Assembly (NCBI GenBank): GCA_030524705.1
Contig: JAUNGD010000008.1
Span: 1 to 64,000, forward strand
Direction: 5' to 3'
Length of the DNA: 64,000 nucleotides
DNA from: Lachnospiraceae bacterium
GTDB lineage: Bacteria > Bacillota > Clostridia > Lachnospirales > Lachnospiraceae
The notes under the pieces are model-generated. The model had not been told where the DNA came from. It worked only from the letters and a program-made list of their open reading frames with translations, and searched no databases. Of this stretch, positions 35,191-43,397 are shown one piece after another; within the stretch, counting starts at the first letter, position 1, and the number at the start of each line of letters is the position of its first letter. Both the position numbers and the translations under genes were made by a program.

Positions 35191-35263
35191 CGGCCTGAGG
35201 CTGACAGCAGATATGGCCGATAATATTCCTGGTCTGAGGCTGACAGCGGATACGGCCGATAAT
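35191..35263. repeat. Two direct repeats of about 34 bp
   Basis: Copies at 35191-35224 and 35230-35263 (period 39) share CTGAGGCTGACAGC and GGCCGATAAT and differ at only a few bases. They lie between the GH18 terminator and the deacetylase gene, outside any gene. Confidence 0.8.
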
Positions 35264-35353
35264 CATATGACGGGAAGTTTATATAATGGTGAAGGGGGTA
35301 TTTCATCTGTGGGGGCCGCATAGAATGTTTTGAGAGAATGCTTGGAGCGGCAG

Positions 35354-36184
35354 ATGATTCAGAAAATAAAAAATTTTTATCAAAATGAGAGACGCGGCAT
35401 TGTCAGATCGTTTGCGGTGATACTTTTGTTTATTGCCGCATTTTTTGCGGGCAGCTTTGCAGCGGGGGTGACAAAGGAACCGGAGGCAGTGCCGACGGCA
35501 TCCGAAGGAAGCTGGGGCTTGAGCTTTCAGCAGGAGGGACAGCCGCCGGTGGCGAATGCGACCCGGGAGGAACTGGCGAAGTATAACGCATGGTATTCCC
35601 AGGACACCCAGGAAAAAATCATTTATCTGACCTTTGACTGCGGATATGAGAACGGAAATACGCCTGCCATACTGGCGGCGCTGAAAAAGCATCAGGTTCC
35701 GGCGACCTTTTTTGTGGTGGGCAATTTTGTTGCGGATAATCCAGACCTGGTAAAACAGATGCTTGATGACGGGCACACGGTGGGAAACCACACGTATCAT
35801 CACCCGGATATGTCGAAAATATCCGATATGGCCTCTTTTCAAAAAGAGATCGGCGACGTTGAGGTACTTTTTAAGGAGACTACGGGACAGGAGATGTCAA
35901 AATATTACCGGCCGCCCCAGGGAAAATACAGCGAGAGCAATCTGAAAATGGCCCAGGAGCTGGGGTATCAGACATTTTTCTGGAGTCTGGCCTATGTGGA
36001 CTGGTACGAAAATCAGCAGCCGACAAAGGAGGAGGCCTTCAGTAAGCTTCTGACCAGAATTCATCCGGGGGCGATTGTTCTTTTGCATAATACCTCTGCG
36101 ACAAATGGGGCGATCCTCGATGAGCTGTTGACGAAATGGGAAGAGATGGGGTATCGGTTTGGGCGGTTGGGAGATCTGAAGTAG
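35354..36184 (+). CDS. Polysaccharide deacetylase, PdaA-like
   Basis: Exported deacetylase of 276 residues with an N-terminal membrane/signal segment (FAVILLFIAAFFAGSFAAG). NodB-fold motifs: TFDCGYEN (about residues 93-100), HTYHHP (about 145), RPPQGKYS (about 185) and the late LLHNTSATN. The pattern and flanks (FFWSLAYVDWYE, HPGAIVLLHN) match PdaA, which removes acetyl groups from muramic acid to make delta-lactam in the spore cortex; B. subtilis PdaA has TFDN where this has TFDC, both departing from the usual TFDD. The ATG at 35354 follows GGAGCGG; a TTG at 35330 is an alternative. A large hairpin follows. Confidence 0.88.
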   Translation: MIQKIKNFYQNERRGIVRSFAVILLFIAAFFAGSFAAGVTKEPEAVPTASEGSWGLSFQQEGQPPVANATREELAKYNAWYSQDTQEKIIYLTFDCGYENGNTPAILAALKKHQVPATFFVVGNFVADNPDLVKQMLDDGHTVGNHTYHHPDMSKISDMASFQKEIGDVEVLFKETTGQEMSKYYRPPQGKYSESNLKMAQELGYQTFFWSLAYVDWYENQQPTKEEAFSKLLTRIHPGAIVLLHNTSATNGAILDELLTKWEEMGYRFGRLGDLK

Positions 36185-36196
36185 CATTTGCTGAAG

Positions 36197-36262
36197 CCCG
36201 GCAGGAGAATATTTCCATCAGCAGAGCGGTGATGTATGCTGATGAAATTTCTTCCTGCCGGG
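36197..36262. terminator. Long hairpin between convergent deacetylase and proC
   Basis: CCCGGCAGGA pairs with TCCTGCCGGG, and an inner CATCAGCA pairs with TGCTGATG, making a nearly continuous stem of about 26 bases. It ends the two convergent genes although the U tract is poor. Confidence 0.7.
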
Positions 36263-36289
36263 ATAAAAACGTTAAATTTGTTTTTCGGA

Positions 36290-37084
36290 TCAGCGCATGC
36301 TCCGGGTCTTATCAGAGCAGGCCTTCATCCCCTCGAGAACTGCGTTTCGGAATCCGGCTTTTTCCAGCGCGGCTACTGCCTCGATGGTAGTGCCTGCAGG
36401 GGAGCAGACCATATCCTTCAGCTCGCCGGGATGTTTTCCGGTCTCCAGTACCATTTTTGCGCTGCCAAGGACAGCCTGTGCCGCCAGCCGGTAAGCCTGA
36501 CTGCGGGGAATGCCGTCCCGGACTGCACCATCCGCCAGCGCTTCGATGAACATGAAGACGTAAGCCGGCGAGCTCCCGCTGACGGATACTACCGCATCCA
36601 CCAGGCGTTCCGGCATTACCTCTGCGGTACCGCAGGATTCCAGCAATGACAGAACCTGCTGAAGCTCGTCTTTTGTGACGGTATCTGCGGGGCAGACGGC
36701 GGTGACACCCTCACCCACCATAGCGGGGGTATTCGGCATGGTACGGATCAGCTTGATCTTTTTCCCAAACCATTCGGTAATTGTAGCGATGGATTTTCCG
36801 GGGGCGATGGAGACGATCAGCTGCGTTTCAGTAACGTTGTTTTTTATTTCGTTGATTACCTGCTCATAGAACTGAGGCTTGACTGCCAGAAAAACAATAT
36901 CTGCGGCGGCGGCCTCCCGATTATCCAGGGTCGTATTTATAGAATAAGCTTCTGCGACACGATCCAGAGTCTCCTGATGCAGCGCGGAGGCGATAATCTC
37001 ATTCGGCGGGAGAAGCTGCTTTTTCAGAATACCTCCCAGAATTGCGGTTGCCATATTGCCGCATCCGATAAAACCAAGTTTCAT
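36290..37084 (-). CDS. proC: Pyrroline-5-carboxylate reductase
   Basis: Last enzyme of proline synthesis, reducing 1-pyrroline-5-carboxylate with NAD(P)H. About 264 residues: Rossmann turn IGCGNMATAI, FLAVKPQ, RTMPNTPAMVGEG, and the C-terminal proC signature region (SGSSPAYVFMFIEALADG and SPAGTTIEAV). The ATG at 37084 gives the canonical MKLGFIGCGNM start; a GTG at 37093 is possible. It stands alone and converges on the deacetylase gene. Confidence 0.95.
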   Translation of the reverse strand: MKLGFIGCGNMATAILGGILKKQLLPPNEIIASALHQETLDRVAEAYSINTTLDNREAAAADIVFLAVKPQFYEQVINEIKNNVTETQLIVSIAPGKSIATITEWFGKKIKLIRTMPNTPAMVGEGVTAVCPADTVTKDELQQVLSLLESCGTAEVMPERLVDAVVSVSGSSPAYVFMFIEALADGAVRDGIPRSQAYRLAAQAVLGSAKMVLETGKHPGELKDMVCSPAGTTIEAVAALEKAGFRNAVLEGMKACSDKTRSMR

Positions 37085-37135
37085 AGTGGGCACGTCCTTT
37101 CTTTTTTATCTGTCTGAAATTTTATAGCATATCAG

Positions 37136-37164
37136 ATTATATACCTTTTTTTGAATTTATGAAA
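37136..37164 (-). promoter_or_regulatory. Candidate proC promoter
   Basis: On the minus strand: TTTCAT, 17-base spacer, TATAAT, about 50 bases before the proC start. Confidence 0.5.
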
Positions 37165-37199
37165 GAGCTGGAATCGTTACATTTTTAACGCATAAAATG

Positions 37200-37228
37200 T
37201 TGCATATTACCGGACGATTCGCTATAAT
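37200..37228 (+). promoter_or_regulatory. Sigma-A promoter of the decarboxylase-holB block
   Basis: TTGCAT, 17-base spacer, TATAAT, about 120 bases before the start at 37351. Confidence 0.7.
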
Positions 37229-37242
37229 CTTACGTAGTAAAA

Positions 37243-37324
37243 GCAGAGAAGCCTGTCCGGTGCGAAGGGGTGGGATAGGAACACACGATACAGAGATAGG
37301 AATGAGATGCCGGGACAGCTCTGC
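37243..37324 (+). other. Structured leader of the decarboxylase gene
   Basis: GCAGAG and TGTCCGG (37243-37260) pair with CCGGGACA and CTCTGC (37310-37324), closing a 49-base purine-rich loop. The base of the structure lies 26 bases before the start codon, so it could affect initiation. It matches no riboswitch I know. Confidence 0.45.
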
Positions 37325-37350
37325 AGGCTTTACGGAGCGGAAGGATCTTT

Positions 37351-38994
37351 ATGTCAGAATACTTATTGGAAAAGCTAAAGGAATACAGCGAATCGGACTA
37401 TTACCCGCTGCATATGCCGGGGCATAAGCGCAGGATCAGTCATTTTGGGGATCCGTTTGCCATAGATATTACGGAGATTGAAGGCTTCGACAATCTGCAC
37501 CACGCCCAGGGCATTTTGCTGGAGGCCCAGAAGCGGGCGGCCGGCTTGTATGGAGCGGAGGAAACGTTTTATCTGGTCAATGGGAGTACCTGCGGGATAC
37601 TGGCGGCAGTTTCCGCCTGTGTACCCAGAGGCGGCCGGATTCTGATGGCGAGAAATTGCCACAAGGCGGCTTATCATGCCGTATTTTTAAACGGGCTGCG
37701 GGTGGAATATCTTTATCCGGAGGCTGATCTGGTGCGGGGAATCAACGGAAGTATCTCACCGGAGGCGGTGCAGGAAGCATTGGAGCAGCGGCAGTATGAG
37801 GAGGAGTTGGCAGGACAGGAGATATTGGGACAGCAATATGCGGAGATGGAAATGTCAGGACAGGAACGACAGGACATTAGTGCTGTTCTAATTACGTCTC
37901 CTACGTATGACGGTGTGGTGTCGGACATCCGCCGGATTGCCGAAGCGGTACACAGGGCCGGAGCTATCCTGATCGTAGATGAGGCCCACGGAGCGCATTT
38001 TGCAATGCATCCCTATTTTCCGAAATCGGCACTTGAATGCGGCGCGGATATCGTGATCAACAGCCTGCATAAGACGATGCCCTCTTTGACGCAGACGGCG
38101 TTGCTGCATGTCAGGGGACTGCGGGTAAACCGGGAACGGCTTCGGAAATATCTGGGAATTTATCAGAGCAGCAGTCCAAGCTACGTGTTGATGGCCGGGA
38201 TGGATGCCTGCGTTGAGCTGATGCAGGTGCAGAGAGAGATCTTGTTTGACGATTTTACGAAGCGTCTCGAGCATATGCGGAGAAAGCTTCGGCAGATGAA
38301 GGCGCTTCATCTCGTGGACGGGCAGGAAGAGGGGCTGCATGCGTATGATTTTGACAGATCCAAGATATTGGTTTCCACGGAAAATGCCGGGATAAGCGGG
38401 CCGGAGCTGTCAGGGATTTTGCGCCGGAAGTATCATCTTGAAGCGGAGATGGAGGCTGAACGGTATGTGACGGCGATTATGACAGTCGCAGACACGGAGG
38501 AGGGATTTGAACGTCTGACCCGGGCGCTTTTGGAGATTGACGATGATCTGGTGCGGGGACTTTTGCAGAAAACAGCGCAGCGGAGGCAGGAGATTGATGA
38601 AGCCGAGGGATGTCTGGGACAGGCAAGGGACGGCATGCGCGGGTGCTCAGACTATGAAAAGCAGAGCGTTTCGCAGCCAGCGGCCCGCGAAGCGCTTGGA
38701 AGTTTTGAAAAGAATAAAGAAGTGATAAGAAATAAAGAAGTCATGACGATCGAGGAGGCTGAAAACAGCGCCGGAGAGCAGGTGCTGCTTCAGGACAGCG
38801 CCGGACGTATTGCGGCTGAGTTTGTATATTTGTATCCGCCGGGCATTCCGCTTTTGGTTCCCGGGGAGCAGATTTCTGCCGGGCTTTTGGAGCGGCTGAA
38901 CTATTATCAGTCCATCGGCTTGAATCTGCAGGGGATGTCGGATTATTCGGGAAAGACGATCTATGTGGTAAGAACGGAGAAAAAAGACGGATAG
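37351..38994 (+). CDS. Orn/Lys/Arg decarboxylase family protein (YaaO/SpeA-like)
   Basis: PLP enzyme of fold type I, 547 residues, predicted to decarboxylate arginine, lysine or ornithine. Motifs: PLHMPGHKR at the start, DITEIEGFDNLH, NGSTCGILAA, DEAHGAHF and Schiff-base Lys241 in NSLHKTMPS; the C-terminal domain ends with YPPGIPLLVPGE. It is longer than typical Bacillus homologues (about 480) because of two low-complexity inserts: about residues 147-172 (EEELAGQEILGQQY) and about 405-470 (around QSVSQPAAREAL). It opens the conserved yaaO-to-rsmI neighbourhood. GGAAGGAT precedes the ATG. Confidence 0.9.
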   Translation: MSEYLLEKLKEYSESDYYPLHMPGHKRRISHFGDPFAIDITEIEGFDNLHHAQGILLEAQKRAAGLYGAEETFYLVNGSTCGILAAVSACVPRGGRILMARNCHKAAYHAVFLNGLRVEYLYPEADLVRGINGSISPEAVQEALEQRQYEEELAGQEILGQQYAEMEMSGQERQDISAVLITSPTYDGVVSDIRRIAEAVHRAGAILIVDEAHGAHFAMHPYFPKSALECGADIVINSLHKTMPSLTQTALLHVRGLRVNRERLRKYLGIYQSSSPSYVLMAGMDACVELMQVQREILFDDFTKRLEHMRRKLRQMKALHLVDGQEEGLHAYDFDRSKILVSTENAGISGPELSGILRRKYHLEAEMEAERYVTAIMTVADTEEGFERLTRALLEIDDDLVRGLLQKTAQRRQEIDEAEGCLGQARDGMRGCSDYEKQSVSQPAAREALGSFEKNKEVIRNKEVMTIEEAENSAGEQVLLQDSAGRIAAEFVYLYPPGIPLLVPGEQISAGLLERLNYYQSIGLNLQGMSDYSGKTIYVVRTEKKDG

Positions 38995-39067
38995 CAGCCG
39001 CGGCCTTTGCAGAGAATTTTCAGATAGAAAGCATATATTGCTAAAAAGATATATACAGGGAGATACA

Positions 39068-39682
39068 ATGGGAAAAGTATTTTATATTATGGGAAAAAGT
39101 TCATCGGGAAAGGATACGATTTATGAGGAGCTTCTTTCCAGAGAGGAGCTGGGGCTGAGGCCTTTTATCATGTATACGACAAGGCCGATCCGGGTCAAGG
39201 AAACGGACGGCGTGCAGTATCATTTTGTGACAGAGGAACAGCTTCGGAGGATGCAGGAGAAGGGGCAGGTCATCGAACTGCGCTCCTATGATACGATCTA
39301 TGGCGTATGGCATTATTTTACCGCAGACGGGGATTCTGTGGATATAGCGCATTATGATTATTTGGCGCTGGGGACGCTGGAATCCTTCGAAAAGGTGAAG
39401 AATTATTATGGAAGTGACCGGGTGGTGCCGATCTACATTGAGGTGGAGGATGGAATGCGGCTGGAACGCGCCCTGAAGAGAGAAAAAAAGCAGGCTGTGC
39501 CCAATTATGAGGAGGTGTGCCGGCGCTTTCTGGCGGATCAGAAGGATTTTTCGGAGGAAAACATTCAGATGGCCGGGATAACGAGGCGTTTTTTGAACAA
39601 TGATGACCGGCGGCTCTGCATGGATGAGGTGGCGGAATATATCAGCTGTGAGAAGATATCCGCCTCTGCAGGCGGGGAGTAA
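39068..39682 (+). CDS. Guanylate kinase-like protein, divergent
   Basis: P-loop nucleotide kinase-like protein of 204 residues. Walker A is GKSSSGKDT where typical Gmk has GPSGxGK(G/S)T. The GMP-binding block is present in altered form (TTRPIRVKETDGVQYHFVT, RSYDTIYGV). It occupies the place held by tmk in the Bacillus tmk-holB cluster. It may be a second guanylate kinase or act on another substrate. The ATG at 39068 follows AGGGAGA; the ORF is open further upstream. Confidence 0.8.
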   Translation: MGKVFYIMGKSSSGKDTIYEELLSREELGLRPFIMYTTRPIRVKETDGVQYHFVTEEQLRRMQEKGQVIELRSYDTIYGVWHYFTADGDSVDIAHYDYLALGTLESFEKVKNYYGSDRVVPIYIEVEDGMRLERALKREKKQAVPNYEEVCRRFLADQKDFSEENIQMAGITRRFLNNDDRRLCMDEVAEYISCEKISASAGGE

Positions 39683-39804
39683 TAAGTTTGCATCAGTGGG
39701 AGGTCCATTTCCCATCAGATAAACGCTGCGTCTTATCTTGACTGCATGAAGGATGTAAATTAAAATATACAATTAGTAAATAATTTCAACAGGAGGATGA
39801 TGAG

Positions 39805-40440
39805 TTGAAGAAGAGTATTCTGCTGATTCTGGTTGTTTTGCTGATGTCCGTCAGCTTTGTACAGGCGGAGGCTATGGAAAATACAGATGTTGGAAGCATA
39901 GTTACCTTCGGAAGCTACGAACAGGGAAATGGAGAGGCTCCAATCGAGTGGATCGTGCTGGACAAGCAGGAGGATCGCGTACTGATATTATCCAGGTATG
40001 CGCTGGACTGCAAGCCCTTTCATGAAACAGAGGACTGGAATGTTACGTGGGCGGAATGCTCTCTGCGCAGCTGGTTGAACGAGGATTTCATTGACAGTGC
40101 GTTCAGCGAGGAAGAACGCGCCCGGATCATTTCAGTAACGAATACTACTGCTGACGCGCCGGACACACAGGACAGTGTTTTTCTGTTGAGTCTTGATGAA
40201 TTGAATGCGTATCTTCCGAATGAAGAATCACGCATTACCGAGGCTACGGAATATACGGTAGAGCAGGGCGGCAGGGTGAGCCGAACGACAGGAAAGACCT
40301 ACTGGTGGCTGCGTACAAAAGCAATGTCGGATGATTGTGTCCATATGGTCAAATACGATGGTACGGCGGACGAATTTGGCGATTCTATGGAAGCTGCGTT
40401 TTACACTGTACGGCCGGCGGTCTGGGTAGATATTGCGTAG
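39805..40440 (+). CDS. Exported DUF6273-type protein
   Basis: 211 residues with a signal peptide (MKKSILLILVVLLMSVSFVQ, cut near AEA). The mature part matches the DUF6273 pattern: VTFGSYEQG, PIEWIVLDKQEDRVLILSR, ECSLRSWLNEDFID and the late WWLRT...RPAVWVDI. The family is common in gut Clostridia, often attached to surface proteins, and its function is unknown. The TTG start at 39805 is supported by AGGAGG eight bases upstream. It interrupts an otherwise conserved housekeeping block, and the holB promoter follows it. Confidence 0.75.
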   Translation: MKKSILLILVVLLMSVSFVQAEAMENTDVGSIVTFGSYEQGNGEAPIEWIVLDKQEDRVLILSRYALDCKPFHETEDWNVTWAECSLRSWLNEDFIDSAFSEEERARIISVTNTTADAPDTQDSVFLLSLDELNAYLPNEESRITEATEYTVEQGGRVSRTTGKTYWWLRTKAMSDDCVHMVKYDGTADEFGDSMEAAFYTVRPAVWVDIA

Positions 40441-40481
40441 AGAGAGGCCGTGCCTTCGCCGCCGAACATATGCGACAATGC

Positions 40482-40510
40482 TTCACATCAAACTTAAAAT
40501 GTGTTATACT
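40482..40510 (+). promoter_or_regulatory. Candidate promoter of holB
   Basis: TTCACA, 17-base spacer, TATACT, 35 bases before the holB start, in the gap after the DUF6273 gene. Confidence 0.55.
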
Positions 40511-40544
40511 AAATTATATTTGTGGTCGAAAACGGAGGCAGTAT

Positions 40545-41543
40545 ATGGCAGGATTTAGAGAAATCATAGGACATAAACAGGAGATTGCTCATCTGGAGCG
40601 GGCAATCGAGACTGGGAAAGTCAGCCATGCATATATTTTTAGCGGAGATAAAGGTACCGGAAAGCGCCGGCTCGCCGATGCATTTGCAGAGACGCTGCAG
40701 TGCGAAGGGACAGGCGTGCGTCCCTGCGGGGAATGTCACTCCTGCCGTCAGGCGGAAAGCGGCAATCATCCAGACATTATATATATTAAGCATGAGAAGC
40801 CCACCAGCATCGGCGTGGAGGATATACGGGATCAGCTGACCGGGGATATCCAGATTCGGCCGTATAATGGAAAATATAAGATTTATATGATTCCTGATGC
40901 GGAAAAGATGACTGTGCAGGCGCAGAATGCGATTCTGAAGACGATCGAGGAACCGCCTGAGTATGCGGTGATCATTCTGATGACGACGAATGAACAGATG
41001 TTTCTGGATACGATACGTTCCAGGTGTGTTGTGCTGAACCTGAAGCCCGTTCCCGACGACCAGGTAAAGGCATATCTGATGGAACAGATTCAGGTGCCGG
41101 ATTATCAGGCCGATATCTGTGTGGCTTTTGCGCAGGGAAATATCGGAAAGGCTGTGCGTCTTGCCTCTTCCGAGGATTTTTCCGCCATCAAATCATCTGC
41201 CATGCAGTTGATCCGCAACGCGGGCAAAATGGAGATCAGTGATCTCATTGATTATGTCAGGGAAGTGCAGGAGTACAAAATATCAATTCAGGATTATCTT
41301 GATATCCTGGCGCTCTGGTACCGTGATATGGTGTACTTCAAGGCGACCAGGGACATTGACGGTATTGTTTTCCAGGATGAAATCAGAACGATCCGGGATA
41401 CGGTGAAGGTTTGTTCCTACGAGGGCGTGGAAGAGGTTATGAAGGCGATTGAGAGCGCCAAAACGCGTTTGAGCGCAAATGTGAATTTTGATCTGACAAT
41501 GGAGCTTTTGTTCCTTGTCATTAAGGAGAATATACATGGTTAA
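40545..41543 (+). CDS. holB: DNA polymerase III subunit delta prime
   Basis: Clamp-loader subunit of 332 residues. AAA+ motifs: HAYIFSGDKGTGKRRLA (P-loop, about residues 28-44), the zinc-binding cysteines CGECHSC with an upstream Cys, AQNAILKTIEEPPEYAV and the SRC motif (TIRSRC). The P-loop is nearly canonical though delta prime is usually not an ATPase in Gram-negatives. CGGAGG precedes the ATG. The stop overlaps ricT by eight bases. Upstream yaaQ and yaaR of the Bacillus cluster are absent. Confidence 0.93.
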   Translation: MAGFREIIGHKQEIAHLERAIETGKVSHAYIFSGDKGTGKRRLADAFAETLQCEGTGVRPCGECHSCRQAESGNHPDIIYIKHEKPTSIGVEDIRDQLTGDIQIRPYNGKYKIYMIPDAEKMTVQAQNAILKTIEEPPEYAVIILMTTNEQMFLDTIRSRCVVLNLKPVPDDQVKAYLMEQIQVPDYQADICVAFAQGNIGKAVRLASSEDFSAIKSSAMQLIRNAGKMEISDLIDYVREVQEYKISIQDYLDILALWYRDMVYFKATRDIDGIVFQDEIRTIRDTVKVCSYEGVEEVMKAIESAKTRLSANVNFDLTMELLFLVIKENIHG

Positions 41544-42480
41544 GATTGTAGGAGTAAGATTCAGAAATGCGGGCAAGGTATATTATTTTGACCCGAAGAA
41601 TTACAGAATCAAGGCTGGTGATCATGTGATCGTCGAGACGGCCCGGGGCGTGGAGTACGGTACCGTCGTCGGAGGAGTCAGGAGCGTATCAGAAGAAACG
41701 ATTGTTCAGCCTCTGAAGGCAGTGATCCGGGTGGCGACGCCGGATGACGATGCAAGAGCCCAGAGGAACCGCTCGAAGGAAAAGGACGCGCTGAGGATCT
41801 GCCAGGAAAAGATTGCAAAGCACGGCCTGGAAATGAAATTGATTGATGCGGAGTATACCTTTGATAACAATAAGGTCCTGTTTTATTTCACTGCGGACGG
41901 AAGAATTGATTTCCGTGAGCTGGTGAAGGATCTGGCCGCCGTATTTAAAATGAGGATAGAGCTGCGGCAGATCGGCGTCCGGGATGAGACGAAGATCCTC
42001 GGCGGTATCGGCATCTGCGGACGGGTGCTTTGCTGCAACAGCTATCTTTCCGAGTTTGCGCCGGTATCCATCAAAATGGCGAAGGAGCAGAATCTTTCCC
42101 TGAATCCGACAAAGATTTCAGGAGTCTGCGGCCGGCTGATGTGCTGTCTGAAAAATGAAGAGGATACGTATGAGTACCTGAACAGCCGCCTTCCGGCAGT
42201 CGGAGATACGGTGACGACGCTGGATGGACAGAAGGGAGAGGTACACAGCGTCAATGTACTGCGTCAGAGGGTCAAGGTGCTTATTGACGTGGATGACGAA
42301 AAGGAGCTGCAGGAGTTTGACGTCAAGGAATTAAAATTCAAGCCGAAACGCCGCAAGGAAAAAGGAAATAAGGGCGACAAAAATGACAAAGGCGGGAAAG
42401 ACAATTCTGTGGATAAGGAGCTGAAGGCCCTGGAAGCTCTTGAGAAAAAGGAAGGGAAATCAAAGCTGAATGATGATTGA
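41536..42480 (+). CDS. ricT: PSP1 domain protein RicT (YaaT)
   Basis: Cytoplasmic protein of 314 residues that in Bacillus forms the RicA-RicF-RicT complex with iron-sulphur clusters, affecting RNase Y activity, competence and sporulation. Visible are VYYFDPKNYRIKAGD, the cysteine pairs in GICGRVLCC and GVCGRLMCC, and a C-terminal lysine/aspartate-rich tail (KGDKNDKGGKD). The ATG at 41536 follows AAGGAG. It overlaps holB by eight bases and trmN6 by eleven. Confidence 0.93.
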   Translation: MVKIVGVRFRNAGKVYYFDPKNYRIKAGDHVIVETARGVEYGTVVGGVRSVSEETIVQPLKAVIRVATPDDDARAQRNRSKEKDALRICQEKIAKHGLEMKLIDAEYTFDNNKVLFYFTADGRIDFRELVKDLAAVFKMRIELRQIGVRDETKILGGIGICGRVLCCNSYLSEFAPVSIKMAKEQNLSLNPTKISGVCGRLMCCLKNEEDTYEYLNSRLPAVGDTVTTLDGQKGEVHSVNVLRQRVKVLIDVDDEKELQEFDVKELKFKPKRRKEKGNKGDKNDKGGKDNSVDKELKALEALEKKEGKSKLNDD

Positions 42481-43207
42481 GCTGAGAGACGGAGAACGTC
42501 TGGATGATCTGCACCGGAACGGGTTTCAGATCATCCAGAATGAAAAGCTGTTTTGCTTTGGGATGGATGCGGTACTGCTTTCCGGTTTTGCCGAGGTCCG
42601 GGAGGGGGAAAAGGCGCTGGATCTCGGGACCGGTACGGGGATCATTCCGATTCTGCTGGCGGCAAAGACGAAGGGACAGCATTTTACGGGGCTGGAGATA
42701 TCTGCGGTCAGTGCGGATATGGCCCGCAGGAGTGTGCGGCTTAACGATCTGGAACAGCGTGTGGAAATTATTCAGGGAGATATCAAAGAAGCCGGGGAAC
42801 TGTTTGCTCCGGCTTCTTTTGACACGGTTACATCCAATCCTCCCTACATGATTGGACAGCATGGGCTGGTGAATCCGGATATTGAAAAAGCGGCGGCGCG
42901 GCATGAAATCCTATGTACGCTGGAGGATGTAGTGCGTGCGGCGGCGAAGCTGGTTCGGCCCGGCGGCAGGTTTTATATGGTACACCGCCCATTTCGGCTG
43001 GCAGAGATCATACGCACGCTGTCGCAATACAAACTGGAGCCGAAGCGTATGCGGCTTGTATATCCATATGTTGACCGGGAGCCGAATATGGTGCTGATCG
43101 AGGCAGTGCGGGGCGGAAAGCCGCGGATGACGGTGGAGAAGCCGCTGATTGTGTACAAGGAGCCCGGGGTGTACATGCCGGAAATCACAGAGATATACGG
43201 ATATTAA
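42470..43207 (+). CDS. trmN6: tRNA1(Val) (adenine-37-N6)-methyltransferase family protein
   Basis: SAM-dependent N6-adenine methyltransferase of 245 residues. The SAM motif is DLGTGTGIIPILL and the catalytic motif SNPPYM. The N-terminal block FQIIQNEKLFCFGMDAVLLSGF matches TrmN6/YabB. Two adjacent ATGs (42470 and 42473) are possible starts; either overlaps the ricT end. It is followed by a block of about 40-bp repeats before rsmI. Confidence 0.9.
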   Translation: MMIELRDGERLDDLHRNGFQIIQNEKLFCFGMDAVLLSGFAEVREGEKALDLGTGTGIIPILLAAKTKGQHFTGLEISAVSADMARRSVRLNDLEQRVEIIQGDIKEAGELFAPASFDTVTSNPPYMIGQHGLVNPDIEKAAARHEILCTLEDVVRAAAKLVRPGGRFYMVHRPFRLAEIIRTLSQYKLEPKRMRLVYPYVDREPNMVLIEAVRGGKPRMTVEKPLIVYKEPGVYMPEITEIYGY

Positions 43208-43224
43208 AAAAGAATTTGCCAATA

Positions 43225-43380
43225 GAAATATGAAGAAATAGGAAGATGAATTCGCAGACCGAAAAGGATTTGAAGAGATAGAAAGACAGATTCTCGAATA
43301 GAAAAGGATTTTGAAGAGATAGAAAGACGGATTCTCGAATAGAAAAGGATTTAAAGAGATAGAAAAATAATTCACTGACA
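43225..43380 (+). repeat. Tandem repeats of about 40 bp between trmN6 and rsmI
   Basis: Units at 43261-43300, 43301-43341 and 43342-43380, plus a degenerate copy from 43225. Each starts GAAAAGGATT, continues with AGAGATAGAAA, and ends with ATTCTCGAATA in the two best copies. The unit lengths of 40, 41 and 39 keep no reading frame, so the array is non-coding. Confidence 0.85.
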
Positions 43381-43397
43381 GCAGGAAAAGAGGAGCA

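Noticed and set aside
43225..43380. CRISPR-like array
   Set aside because: Units are contiguous and nearly identical over their whole length, with no unique spacers and no cas genes; a simple tandem repeat.
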